The notes under the pieces are model-generated. The model saw only the letters and a program-made list of their open reading frames with translations. It ran no database searches and was not told the DNA's origin. A stretch of 64,000 nucleotides of DNA from the NCBI RefSeq assembly GCF_028009165.1, contig NC_079246.1:3410001-3474000 (forward strand). The letters run 5' to 3'. Position 1 is the stretch's first letter; every line of letters starts with the position of its first letter. This DNA is from Akanthomyces muscarius. Taxonomy: Eukaryota > Ascomycota > Sordariomycetes > Hypocreales > Cordycipitaceae. Shown here in pieces: positions 22,779 through 32,656 of this stretch. Both the position numbers and the translations under genes were made by a program.

Positions 22779-24956
22779 TTAGTCGTCATGTAGGCCGTAC
22801 TCTTCATCCAAATCAGGATTATCATCGTCCTCGGCAAATCCTTCATAGTCTTCTTGATGGGCCCCCTCTGCATCCTCATCTTGCGCCTCGTCGTCGCCCG
22901 CGTCACTATCTTCAGGCGCCTCGTCGTCGTCGCCACCGAGTGTGCTACCTGCGAGACTCGTCTTGCGACTCGTAGCCGCAGAGCCCAGGCCGCCAACATC
23001 AGGCACATCAAAGATGCTTCGGATAGCATCATAGTTGATGCGCTTCGACCACGCGCGGTCCTTGGCCACGCTGACGGCGGCCTCTGCCGCTGAGCTAGCC
23101 GGACTGGTCTGGCCCTCGCCGATGCGCGCGCGCTTCCTGCGTCGACGCGTTTGCTTGGGCCGCTCCGCCTCCATTTTGCGGCGAAAGACCTTTTCTTGGT
23201 GCTGGCGCAGCCATTCCTTGTTCTGGTTGACCCAAATCATCTCCTTGATCTGTGCTTCCTCGGGTGAGAGCAGGCAGTTGCGTACTTCCGGATCATTGGC
23301 AAACTCATCTTCATCAATCTCGACAGACATGGAGACTTCCTTCTGGGGACGTTGTTGCAGAGCCCATGACGAGTGGATTCGTGCGCGCTGTTCGGCGTTG
23401 GAGTAGGCGAGAGCGTGTTCGTAGGTCAGCGGATCGTTGAAGATTTCTTCGATTTGACCTTCGAGATCTTGCTCGTCTTGCTCCCATTCCTCGTTGATGG
23501 GGAGCTGGGCCTTTTTCTTCTTCTCCTTGCCAGATGCAGCGCCCTCTTCTTGCTCCATTTCTTCGTCGAGAGCGTCGCCGAATTCAGTGGCTAATTTTTG
23601 CAAGTCGTCGTCTCCCTCAGTCGCCTCGGGCGCTTCTTCCTGAACGGGGACTGGAGGCATATCTTTGGGAATCTGCGAAGGATGGAGCGGGATAATGAAG
23701 CCGTCGGCATCGCGACGAAACTTCAACTGAGGCGCGCTGGAAAGGTCCGCACCAGCATCTGTGCCTCGCCGCGTCCTAACAACGGGTCCAGGCGGTGGTG
23801 CAGCGGGCTCATCCTGGTCATCGCCTGAGGCTTCGTTTCGCTTTCGCTTGTTGGCTTTCCCTTCTTGCTGTGCTCTGTATTCGTCGGTTTTTCTGTAGAA
23901 TGATGGTGGATCGTGTGAACTTTCCAGAAAATCCTGCTTCAAAAAGTCTTCCACCGACATTTGACTCGACTCTGTAAAATTGAATTCCTGCAGTCGGTTC
24001 TGGATCGTGTGGTTGGTGACTTTGACAATGTAGACGACCTCGCGGACGGTGCGGCGAAAGTTGTGCATACGCGCGGCCATGAGCAGGCAGGCACCGCAGA
24101 TGCCCGAGGGTCGTCGTCCCATGACCATCCAGTCTCGGCTCATGCGCTTGACGAGGCGCACAGCATCTTCGGCGACCTTGGCAGTCTCCTGGCGAAACTC
24201 CATCTTGGTCGCAAATCTCCAGATCAGATCCTCGGGATATACGGGAATCAGGCCATCGTTGCCGATCGGTACGACTTCATTGAGCTTCTTGAAGATTCTA
24301 CCGAGCTTGAAGACGTTGAGCTGTACCAAATCAGCCAGATCGATGAGCATGACCTTGCATGGCGGCTCGGCTCGGCAGGCAGCGTATAGACAGACGGCAG
24401 CAACACTGGCGAGCGTGCGGCCCTGAATAAAGTTGGCACCTGATGCGAGCTTGAAGACTTGCGTGCCAGCGGCCACCAGACTATCGGAAACGTTGAGCTG
24501 CTGAGCATAACCCTGCATCAAGCCACGGGCTTCCCTGATGCTCTTTTCCCTGTCTTCGGAGCCACCGACTCGTCGAAAGGCAGGGCCCATGCTACGGACA
24601 CCAGCCTGGTCGGCACCAATATAGGAACCCTGGACCATGGCGGCACCCGAGGACGTTTCGCCAAACTGGACTTCGGCGACAATGTTGCTGTCATCGGCAA
24701 CACGACCACAGGTCTGGCAGGTACCGTCGACGACATTGGGCTTGGGACAGGCCTTGTTGGGACACTGCTGGCGGGCAGGGGGGGCGACGGCACCCTGCTT
24801 GTTGGCCGCGGACGCAGACTGGCCCTTCTGGGCGGCGGCGGCAGCAGCTTGGCGACGCTCTTCGCGCTCGCGCATGGCTCTGACGGGATTGGGTCGCGCA
24901 AACCTTGGTTTTGCTGGTTCGGCGCGACCGGCTTTTCGCGACATGAGGGACGACAT
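22779..24956 (-). CDS. BRF1: TFIIIB subunit BRF1 (RNA polymerase III initiation factor)
   Basis: TFIIB-related factor that bridges TFIIIC, TBP and RNA polymerase III at tRNA and 5S genes. Single exon, 725 residues. The zinc ribbon is at C65, C70, C80, C83 (CPNKACPKPN...CQTCGRV), with four residues rather than the common two in the first pair. Two cyclin folds follow at about 130-225 and 235-325 (GRTLASVAAVCLYAACR; RRPSGICGACLLMAARMHNF). The TBP-binding homology block II is NCLLSPEEAQIKEMIWVNQN at about 560-590, then an Arg/Lys-rich segment and a very acidic C-terminus. An Ala/Arg/Gln-rich N-terminal extension of about 60 residues precedes the ribbon. Essential housekeeping gene. Confidence 0.95.
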   Translation of the reverse strand: MSSLMSRKAGRAEPAKPRFARPNPVRAMREREERRQAAAAAAQKGQSASAANKQGAVAPPARQQCPNKACPKPNVVDGTCQTCGRVADDSNIVAEVQFGETSSGAAMVQGSYIGADQAGVRSMGPAFRRVGGSEDREKSIREARGLMQGYAQQLNVSDSLVAAGTQVFKLASGANFIQGRTLASVAAVCLYAACRAEPPCKVMLIDLADLVQLNVFKLGRIFKKLNEVVPIGNDGLIPVYPEDLIWRFATKMEFRQETAKVAEDAVRLVKRMSRDWMVMGRRPSGICGACLLMAARMHNFRRTVREVVYIVKVTNHTIQNRLQEFNFTESSQMSVEDFLKQDFLESSHDPPSFYRKTDEYRAQQEGKANKRKRNEASGDDQDEPAAPPPGPVVRTRRGTDAGADLSSAPQLKFRRDADGFIIPLHPSQIPKDMPPVPVQEEAPEATEGDDDLQKLATEFGDALDEEMEQEEGAASGKEKKKKAQLPINEEWEQDEQDLEGQIEEIFNDPLTYEHALAYSNAEQRARIHSSWALQQRPQKEVSMSVEIDEDEFANDPEVRNCLLSPEEAQIKEMIWVNQNKEWLRQHQEKVFRRKMEAERPKQTRRRRKRARIGEGQTSPASSAAEAAVSVAKDRAWSKRINYDAIRSIFDVPDVGGLGSAATSRKTSLAGSTLGGDDDEAPEDSDAGDDEAQDEDAEGAHQEDYEGFAEDDDNPDLDEEYGLHDD

Positions 24957-25772
24957 GGTGAAAGTGCGGGGGGTGTCCGAGGTCGTCGCCCAGACGTCTT
25001 AGATATGATATAGCGTGTATGAGCTGCTGGTTTCCATAAAGTGAATAATATGTCGATGCTACAAACGCAGACGGCGTGACAGATGTCACCGTGGCCACGT
25101 CGACGATGAATAACACGGTTGTCTGGTGAAGAAAATTGTTTCGCCCTGCCCACCAAAAAGGCTGCGGGCGTGGATCAAGGCGGCGCGTGGTCGAGTGGGT
25201 ACCGAAGCCAGCTGCTGACTCATTCAACACGAAGCGCACCGTTCGAACCGGTCGAGTATGTTTTTTTTTTAACCATTACCACGTACTTTTGATAAGCTGT
25301 GAGTGATTTGGCACGACTCGCCTGCATCATATTCTTGTTTGAGTCTTTTCTGTTCGCAAGCACCGTTTGTGGAGACTCGGTCAGCTGTGGGTGTGTCCCT
25401 GTACTGTGGCCGGCGCCGAGGCCTACCCTGTACACAACTACCCGCGGCTTCAGAGTGATGGAGGACGCTGTTGGTATTGTTGCTTGGCCAGATTGCTGCT
25501 TTTATTAATAAATGGTGCTATTACAGATAATACATACTTGTCGGCTGTTTACCAGGGGTTCCCGGCATGTAACTATGCGGGTTGCGGATGCAATCGCGAT
25601 GATTATGCACTGGTAGGACAAAGCCTTTCGATACAGACTTTCTTTTCCATTCCCTAGTAAAGAAGCGTTTTGATCGTCTACAACCATCCTTCTAAGTCTC
25701 GTCGGCTGTTCGCAAAGCCAGGTCGATGGCCTCGTGCCCGGGTCAAAATCTAATAAGCCCCACTGCCCACTG
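24957..25772. other. Divergent promoter region BRF1 / methyltransferase
   Basis: 816 bp between two divergent starts. A T10 run at about 25261 follows a tRNA-B-box-like GTTCGAACC, but no tRNA fold could be made (see rejected items). No gene supported. Confidence 0.5.
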
Positions 25773-27245
25773 ATGCCGACCACGAAAAACTCACTTCAAC
25801 TCTCCAGGTTGCCAGCATCAGCGGCATTAGCAATGCTGGACCTGCCCAGCACTTACATCGACTTGGAAAAATACACAGACGACCTCTGCAGCTTCATAAA
25901 TACCCCGCTTGTCCGTCAGATTACCGGCGGCATCCACGTCAACGATGCGCTGATCCACAACGCCTGGGACGGATTGCCCGCGGAGTGGACTGGCTGGTGG
26001 TCGCGCTGGCCAGATCACCGACTGGCGCAGCAAGATCTGATTGACAGCATTGACGAAGATGAAAGTGTCCATGACGACGGGCGCGGAACTACAGACGACG
26101 AGGTTCTACGTACCCGCCCCGAGTCGCTACGCAACTGGCTCTCACAGCTAAAAGCCCTCGCTATAACCCGCACACAGACACCAGGGCCGACAGAGGCCCT
26201 CCCAGAGGTCTTGCAAACGCGCATGAAGACAAAAAAAATCGCCGAAGTGGCTCGCGCAACCAATTTGATTCATGAGATTTGCGAGTCAAGAGGAATCAGG
26301 CGCGTCGTCGACATGGGCTCCGGACAGGGCTATATGTCCATCAGCCTGGCACATCTCTTCCCAGAGCTACAAGTCCTCGCCATTGACGGCAGCGAATCAC
26401 AAATCACTGGCTCCCAGACATTCGCCGACAGCCTGGATATCCCGCACAGCCGGCTGACGCATATGGTGCACTGGATCGACGGCTCATCCACGCTGGCAGA
26501 CAAGGTCCGCGACTGGGCGGCCGGAGACAGGTGCATCTTGGTGGGCTTGCACGCGTGCGGCAATCTGTCTGAGCACATGATTCGCTACTTTGCGACGATG
26601 TCCTGCATGGACGCCTTGGCAGCCGTGGGGTGCTGCTACAACCACATTGTGCCGCGGTCCGACACCAACCCAGACGGCTTTCCCATTTCCGCCGCGCTTC
26701 GCGACAGAAATGTCACGCTGAGCCCGACGGCGCTGATGACGGGGTGCCAGGCGCCCAACAACTGGCCGCGGCCTGACCCTCACGCGTCGTCCGTGTTTGG
26801 TCGTCGTCGTCTCTACCGCGCCATGCTCGAAAAAGCCTTCCACGACCACGGCATCCGTCCTGCCAGTGACGGCGGAAGCGAGCGCCCGGCTTGGGGCATT
26901 CGTAAGGGCGACATGGCAAGTTTTACGGCCTTTGCCCACCGCGCCATGGACTGCCTTGGCGTGGACGCCGCGCAGCGCCCAACTGACGAGCAGCTGCGTG
27001 CCTATGAGGACGAGTACAAGGGCTGGGAAGGCCGCATCGCGATCCTGTGGACGCTGAGCGTGCTCTGCTGCAAGGTGGTGGAGAGCGTCATTGTCGTGGA
27101 TCGGTACCGGTACTTGGCGGAGCGGCAAGACGTTCAGGACGTGGACGTTGTGCCTGTCTTTGACGTCAAGGTCTCGCCGCGGAATCTCATGATTGTAGCG
27201 ACAAGGGGGCGAGGCGGAAATGCAACAGGCAGTGGGACTGTTTGA
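25773..27245 (+). CDS. METTL25/RRNAD1-like SAM methyltransferase
   Basis: SAM-dependent methyltransferase-fold protein of the METTL25 (Methyltransf_32) family. Mammalian METTL25 family members are linked to rRNA or translation but the reaction is poorly defined. Single exon; ATG 25773 chosen because the longer frame opens with GTG. Product 490 residues. Motif I is VVDMGSGQGYMSISLAHLFP at about 178-197, preceded by the family-specific MKTKKIAEVAR. Acidic motif II is LAIDGSESQI. VGLHACGNLSEHMIRYF and GCCYNHI follow, both diagnostic of METTL25. The C-terminus includes GWEGRIAILWTLSVLCCKVVE and a final SPRNLMIVATR. No signal peptide or membrane helix. Divergent from BRF1. Confidence 0.85.
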   Translation: MPTTKNSLQLSRLPASAALAMLDLPSTYIDLEKYTDDLCSFINTPLVRQITGGIHVNDALIHNAWDGLPAEWTGWWSRWPDHRLAQQDLIDSIDEDESVHDDGRGTTDDEVLRTRPESLRNWLSQLKALAITRTQTPGPTEALPEVLQTRMKTKKIAEVARATNLIHEICESRGIRRVVDMGSGQGYMSISLAHLFPELQVLAIDGSESQITGSQTFADSLDIPHSRLTHMVHWIDGSSTLADKVRDWAAGDRCILVGLHACGNLSEHMIRYFATMSCMDALAAVGCCYNHIVPRSDTNPDGFPISAALRDRNVTLSPTALMTGCQAPNNWPRPDPHASSVFGRRRLYRAMLEKAFHDHGIRPASDGGSERPAWGIRKGDMASFTAFAHRAMDCLGVDAAQRPTDEQLRAYEDEYKGWEGRIAILWTLSVLCCKVVESVIVVDRYRYLAERQDVQDVDVVPVFDVKVSPRNLMIVATRGRGGNATGSGTV

Positions 27246-27794
27246 TGAGCTGAAATTCGAACGCCGCAATGCGAGATACGATGACGCGCTAGCCGGGATC
27301 CAACAACGGCGACGATGGGCGAAGTGCGGGCTACCAATTCAGTCAATTGCAGTTCCCAGTGACTTTTAAACGCATATCAGAACTCGAAATATTCCATTTT
27401 CAGGCTATGTCCGTTGTTGGAATTGCTGATGAGTCGCTCGTCCATCCAGACACCCGACCAAAGGTGGCACGAGTGGAGCTTAGATCAATACAAAAATGAG
27501 GCTTTACGCAAAATTAGACTTATTTAGCCTGCTAGGGCTGAAAAGGACCCCTAGCTGAAGTCTTACTTTAGCCGACGCCCTTGGTCCTGTGTCGCGTGTG
27601 AAATGTCTGGTATGCTGTGCCATTGCGCTCTCGAAAATGGGTGAGCTTTGCGAAATAAGCTCTTCAAAGCTTATATGAGAGACGCCCACCCGGAATTCAT
27701 GATATAGGCCGTCACCAGCAATACGATCACTTTGACTTGCATTGAGCAAAAGTTACAATCCACCTCACAAGTACAACCAGCCTCAGTCTCGGAA
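27246..27794. other. Intergenic region
   Basis: 549 bp between the methyltransferase stop and the GPI-protein start. No gene seen. Confidence 0.5.
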
Positions 27795-28547
27795 ATGCGC
27801 ACCGCAGCCGCCATTGCTCTCGTCGGCATCGTCGCTGCCAACCCAGCCCCGGCACCCGCGCCTACGGCCGCGGCCTCGCTCAACTCGCGCACCGCCTGCG
27901 AAGTCGACTACGACCTCGGCCGGCCCCTTCAACCACCCCCAAACCTTAAAACATGGCTCCGCTCGGCCCAACCCCCCGACGCCTGCACCGACGTGATGCC
28001 CGCGCGGCTGACGTCTGCCTGGATGGCGTACCTGGGCCAGCTGTCGAGCTTTGTCGCGCACGCGGCGGACAAGACGGCGTCGCTGACGGACCTCTGCGGC
28101 TCCGCGACGTACACGGTGTCGATTGAGTTTTGCGCCACGCAGGGCAAAATTGTGGTGACGGACGAGGAGAGCGGCGACGCGGTCACGACGGTGGCGAATG
28201 GCGTGCGGGATCCGGGCGTGGTGGTGCTGACGTCCAAGGATGGCAAGATTGGGGTTGCGAGCGCCGAGGCGACGGCGACGACGACGAGTGATGATGGAGA
28301 GCCGGTGGCTACAAGTATAGACGGCAGTAGGAGTAACAGCGGTGTGGTAAGGACGAGCAGCAAGGGAAGTGCGTCGATGACGACGGGTGCAGCGACTACA
28401 GGTGCGGTGACGACGTCGGGTGACGCGAGCACGACGAGCGCGTCGGCCAGCAGCACCGGAACCCCCAAGCCCAAGGAAAACGCGGCCGGCAAGATTGGCG
28501 CTGGTGCCGCGGCTGCGGCTGCTGGCATTGCCGTCTTGGCTCTCTAA
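27795..28547 (+). CDS. Secreted, probably GPI-anchored Ser/Thr-rich protein
   Basis: Small cell-surface protein, 250 residues, single exon; ATG 27795 is used because the longer frame begins with TTG. Signal peptide MRTAAAIALVGIVAANPAPA. A folded part of about 100 residues contains four cysteines (TACEVDY, DACTDVM, LCGSATY, EFCATQG), so two disulphides are likely. A Ser/Thr/Gly-rich stalk (about 150-225) follows. The C-terminus AAGKIGAGAAAAAAGIAVLAL is a hydrophobic tail directly at the stop, preceded by small residues, as in GPI-anchor signals. No enzymatic motif. Wall or adhesion role is inference only. Confidence 0.8.
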   Translation: MRTAAAIALVGIVAANPAPAPAPTAAASLNSRTACEVDYDLGRPLQPPPNLKTWLRSAQPPDACTDVMPARLTSAWMAYLGQLSSFVAHAADKTASLTDLCGSATYTVSIEFCATQGKIVVTDEESGDAVTTVANGVRDPGVVVLTSKDGKIGVASAEATATTTSDDGEPVATSIDGSRSNSGVVRTSSKGSASMTTGAATTGAVTTSGDASTTSASASSTGTPKPKENAAGKIGAGAAAAAAGIAVLAL

Positions 28548-29138
28548 GCGGCGCGTGGAAGCTCTAGTATATATCTCATCACATGTAATATCATGCACTT
28601 GGTTCTCAATACGCTTTGTGCCGCAGCGCCATTGTAACCAGATCGTCAGGAGAAACAACACGTGTCAATCACTTCACTCGTGCAAAGTACCCATTGAGCC
28701 AGATTAATTCTCCAACTCATTAATAATACTCGAACGCATCAGCTCCTCGAACTCCATCGCCATCTACACCGGGCTGGCCCAAAACGGTCCCTCCGCACGA
28801 GCGACCCACCCGGAGTCGAGGCCCGTCTTGCCGACAGCATAGTTGTTTCGGCAGACGTTCCGTCTCTCACAACTAAAGCACGGCCCTTTCCGACTGAAGA
28901 AGACTCTAAAATTAAACCTAATTAATATTGGAACATCTCAAACCTGGAACATTCCAACAATTGCGCAGTCCCGGCCCGACAGCTGCGCATCTTGTTCGCC
29001 TTGTTTAGCGGGGCGTCACTGCCCCGCGCCGTCATCTATATAAGCCAGGCAACGTCTTCAGCACTTTCACCATTTACCAAAGACATCATCAACCCAGCCT
29101 CTACATCATCCTACATTCACTCCTATACCGCATCAACA
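28548..29138. other. Intergenic region
   Basis: 591 bp. The right end is the promoter of the DUF1349 gene with the TATA box listed below. No gene seen. Confidence 0.5.
29037..29044 (+). promoter_or_regulatory. TATA box of the DUF1349 gene
   Basis: TATATAAG, 95 bp before the ATG at 29139, followed by a CA-rich leader ending CATCAACAATGG. A strong core promoter, often linked to inducible genes. Confidence 0.6.
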
Positions 29139-29762
29139 ATGGCAAAGTCTTTCAGTATCTGCGCCGGTCCAGACACCGACATCTGGAAGAAGCCCCCCAC
29201 CACGGACGTGTTCAACGGTACGCCGTCCCACGCCCATCACCGGAATGAAGCACACTGACGTACCCGCGCAGCCCCTTTCAAGACGCACTCGTCCAACCCC
29301 GTGTCCAAGTTCCGCGCCGCCCAGGTCACATTCACCGCGACGTACGCGCAGCGCTACGACCAGGCCGGCCTGCTCTTCCGCCTCACGCACCCGTCGCGGC
29401 CGCGCAAATGGGTCAAGACGGGCATCGAGCTGTACGAGGGCCTGCCGCGGCTGTCGACCGTGAGTTGCGACGCCTGGGCCGACTGGAGCGTCGGCGCCGT
29501 GGCGCGCGCCGACGAGGTCGCCACGGGGGACAGGAGCGTGACGGTGCAGGTGCGCAGCGAGGGCGACGAGAACGGCCGCAGCTGGTGGGTGTACCACGTC
29601 GACGGGGAGACGAGGACGCCGCTGCGCGAGATTTGCTGGGTCGCGGATGGGCAGTACGCAGACTGGAATTTGGAAGTTGCGGCGCTGGTGGCGAGGCCAG
29701 CCAAGGATGGCAAGGACCAGCTCGAGGCCAAGTTTGACGACTTTACGGTGGACTGGGCTTGA
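29139..29762 (+). CDS. DUF1349 protein (REE1-like concanavalin-A fold)
   Basis: Cytosolic beta-sandwich protein of the DUF1349 family, which includes yeast REE1, a regulator of enolase expression under galactose. Exons 29139-29217 and 29272-29762; intron 54 bp with a CACTGACG branch site. Product 189 residues. Family marks: DIWKKPPTTDVFNAPFK near the start, ATYAQRYDQAGLLFRL, KWVKTGIELYEGLPRLSTV, and the late SWWVYHVDGETRTPLREICW. No signal peptide. Length is normal for the family. Actual function in filamentous fungi is unknown. Confidence 0.85.
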
Positions 29763-30795
29763 ATGTGGCTACGGTTGTATGTTCATAGTAACAGTCACGG
29801 TTGAGGGTGAGAACAGATGAGGTCGGACTTTTCTATTACCTCAAAAAAGACCCTGACGGAATAGCTTTCCTCAAGGAGGACTGCACAGCAGCCCCTTGTT
29901 GTGAAGACAAAAGAAACTAGCTCTCGGAGCCAATTCCCTTCTATCCACGTTTTGCAATTTTTTGTCTGTGAACCATGCAGCATGCTTATCCTCCCAAACA
30001 AAGGAAAAAGAAACATGGTCTTGTGCGGACAGTGTTTAAAAGCAGAGTGTGCTTCAAAAAAAGATGGCGCCGACTTCTCAAAGCTGTAAGAGACATTCTG
30101 TAGCTTTTTGGGTATCCCAGTAATAAAACAGGCAAATACAAGTTTCAAAATGTAGCAAAAACAAACGGTGAAAATAAGAAAAGGTAGCGATGGCTTTTTT
30201 TTGGGGGGTGGGTTGCTGTCCAGCGCAAGATTTTCTGAGATGTATTGGTGGATTGGCAATGGGGACGACGGAGCCAATCTTGGTCCCCGGGGGGTGAGTT
30301 GGGTAGCAGAAACAAGCATATTGATACAACTCCGTCGCTGCAAGCAACGTCGGAGTTCTCCATCATCAGGAGCCATAGATTCAAGATCATAAGAGTAGAG
30401 TGACGCAAGAAGTCACTTCGCAAAAATCAGCTGATCAAAGCAAAAGGAGCAGAGGAAGCTTTACCTGTGGACAGACGGGTCGTTCTTATATCCTCGGCCC
30501 TCAGTTGAAGCAAAACCCAAAGCGAGAAAATCCCGAGGGATCAAAAAGCGACAGAAAGACACGAACTGAATCAGCCTCCCTGCGGTGAATGAGACAATCT
30601 GACGAGGGAACCAAGAATACGCCAACGCCCGCTGTGAATTCCACAAATCATAACTTCGTGAACTTATTTTTTTTCGGTTGATTCTTTTTGGTATGCGACG
30701 GCTTCAAGGACATTCAATCTTTACTCGTAAGCTTGAGCCGTGTGAAATGGGATCATATGAGACGGAAAACCTAGTAAAGACGCACATGCACAGTC
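29763..30795. other. Intergenic region, no gene recognised
   Basis: About 1.0 kb between the convergent DUF1349 and BTB genes, AT-rich, with homopolymer runs; likely 3' UTRs. Confidence 0.5.
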
Positions 30796-31683
30796 TCAGA
30801 CGGTCCTTGGAGAGCGAACGTGGTTCACGTCAATGACGTCGTCGAGATGGTTGCACATGGCGACGAACAGGTCGAAAAACAGCTTGGTGCCACCCGCCTC
30901 CATCTCAGCCTGCATGGTGCCGCTGCGCTTAAACGTCTTGCGGCAGCGGATGATGAGGGCGAGGTAGTGCGCGCGAAGGCGGCTGTCCGAGTCGGGCGTG
31001 TGGGCGTAGGCGTACTGGGCGGAGCGCAGGATGGTGGCAACGTCGATGCCGGCCTGCAGCCCCTGCTTGCGGAGGGCCAGACGCTTCAGCTCCTCGAGGC
31101 CGTAGCGCTCAGCGGCACAGTAGACTACAGTGTCGCGCAGCACATCGGCCCCCACGCTGTCGAGGTAGACGGCGGCGTCGGTCGCCGCGGCGGCGCACCT
31201 ACCATCGAGGTTGGGGGATGCCGCAGGTGTTCGCAGCCCGGTGCTCGGGGCTCGGTCCTCGAGCTCCCACGAGTTGCGGTGGCGGTTGTGCACCAGCCGC
31301 GGGTAGTAGTCGCCCTTGTAGAGGTACTCGAGCACGGCGGAAAACACCTCGGGCTCTTCTTCGGGGAGGGAAATCCTCCGGCTCTGCGCATCGGGAAAGG
31401 CGGAGCGGCAGGCGGCGTCAAAAAACGGCGACTGGCGCAGCACATCCTCGTGCGCCGCAAAGAGCCGGCCCTCGCGGCCCACCGTCAGCGTGACGATGGG
31501 TGACGGCGCGGGCGGCTGCTGCTGCTGTTGTTGCGGTTGCGGATACAGTAGAGCGTCGTTTTCGGTGAGCGACCTTTGCAGTTTCGAAAGCTTCGTTGGG
31601 TCCCGGACGGAGCCCGACTTTTTGACCCGCGCAGACCTGTCCATGCGCATGGCGTCGTTGTTGCGAAACGAGCGCTTGAACAT
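30796..31683 (-). CDS. BTB/POZ-domain protein
   Basis: Fungal BTB protein, 295 residues, single exon, ATG 31683 (the longer frame starts TTG). A basic N-terminus (MFKRSFRNN...SARVKKSGSV) is followed by a short polyglutamine/proline run encoded by CAG repeats (about 52-60). The BTB fold spans about 62-180: PIVTLTVGREGRLFAAHEDVLRQSPFF, then ISLPEEEPEVFSAVLEYLYKGDYYP. A 30-residue insertion with SWELEDRAPSTGLRTPAAS interrupts the fold. The C-terminal half is helical (YGLEELKRLALRK; DVATILRSAQYAYAHTPDSDS). BTB domains dimerise or bind cullin-3; no kelch or MATH partner domain is present. Function unknown. Confidence 0.85.
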   Translation of the reverse strand: MFKRSFRNNDAMRMDRSARVKKSGSVRDPTKLSKLQRSLTENDALLYPQPQQQQQQPPAPSPIVTLTVGREGRLFAAHEDVLRQSPFFDAACRSAFPDAQSRRISLPEEEPEVFSAVLEYLYKGDYYPRLVHNRHRNSWELEDRAPSTGLRTPAASPNLDGRCAAAATDAAVYLDSVGADVLRDTVVYCAAERYGLEELKRLALRKQGLQAGIDVATILRSAQYAYAHTPDSDSRLRAHYLALIIRCRKTFKRSGTMQAEMEAGGTKLFFDLFVAMCNHLDDVIDVNHVRSPRTV

Positions 31684-32641
31684 GGCTGCGGCTTTTTGAT
31701 CTTGGGGGTCGGTTGTCGGGTGGGAGAAAGAATGGACTCGGTCGGGGATGGTCAAGAAAGGAGAGCGAGCGAGAAGAGTTCACGCACGCTGCACGCTTCC
31801 TTGCTGTTTGTCTAGAGAGCGACGAAAAGAGCGAGAGAGGGGTTGGGGCGGTAAAGAGTGAATGACGCACAAAGGGGATTGACTGGGGGGTCCGGGCGAG
31901 AAGAACACCTTCTTAGTGAAAAGATGGCAGACTCCGCGAGATTATTTGCGACCCGTACGTTGGTTTGTGAGTGAAGAAGAAGAAGAGGGAAACATCTAGA
32001 CGCGGGCGGCCATCGTGCACCTTTATTATGCCACACAGGCCACCAACAAAGGCAGCCACACCTCAGCCACGCCAATTACGATGACAGTTGGGCAGAGCGG
32101 GGTCGATGTGCCTGGCTCAGCGGATTTTAGTGGCTGGGCCGGGCCGCCAGGGCCGTTGTTAGGGGGGTTAGTCGGAGGTTTAGGCCACAACAGCGCTGAA
32201 AGTGGCGTCGCCTGGGGTAAACTCCACTGTATTAGGTGCCGAATTGGGTTGCAGGTTCTCGGTTGCCTTGCATTCCAGGGACCGAGGCGGGATGGCTTCA
32301 CTTAAGAAAGGGAAAAATCACTAAAAGAAGTACTGTATTAGGACAATTCTTTTACATAAAATCTAATAAAAAATACGCTTCTTGCTTCTTTTGCAGTGCA
32401 GACACTATCAAATCAGTGCTTTCCTGTCTGCCCAACGATCCTTCAGCCAACACGTGATGCACCGTCTAGCCTCAGTGGTATATGCAAACGCCAACAGTCC
32501 TTGAATCTTCTCTTCCAATTAATAGCCCGACGACTCTTGACACGCCCAGCTTACCAGGCATGCCTATTTTCCTGTTTTATGCTAACAGTCCTTGAAGTTG
32601 ATGCTCCAATTAACGACCCGACAACACCCAGCACGCCCAGC
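31684..32641. other. Intergenic region with imperfect direct repeat
   Basis: 958 bp between BTB and transporter genes. It holds the BTB promoter and, near 32491, a diverged copy of the transporter 3' end (listed separately). No gene supported. Confidence 0.5.
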
Positions 32642-32656
32642 TTACCAGACATGTCC
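32491..32656. repeat. Imperfect direct repeat duplicating the transporter 3' end
   Basis: Bases 32491-32566 and 32581-32656 align without gaps over 76 bp, sharing aacagtccttgaa, ctccaattaa-type, cacgcccagcttaccag and catg segments. The second copy covers the stop codon and last codons of the MFS gene (minus strand). Differences are scattered, so the event is not recent. Confidence 0.75.

Noticed and set aside
25180..25270. Possible tRNA (A-box-like TGGTCGAGTGG, B-box-like GTTCGAAC, then T10)
   Set aside because: Only the T-arm pairs partly; no acceptor stem or anticodon arm can be formed.
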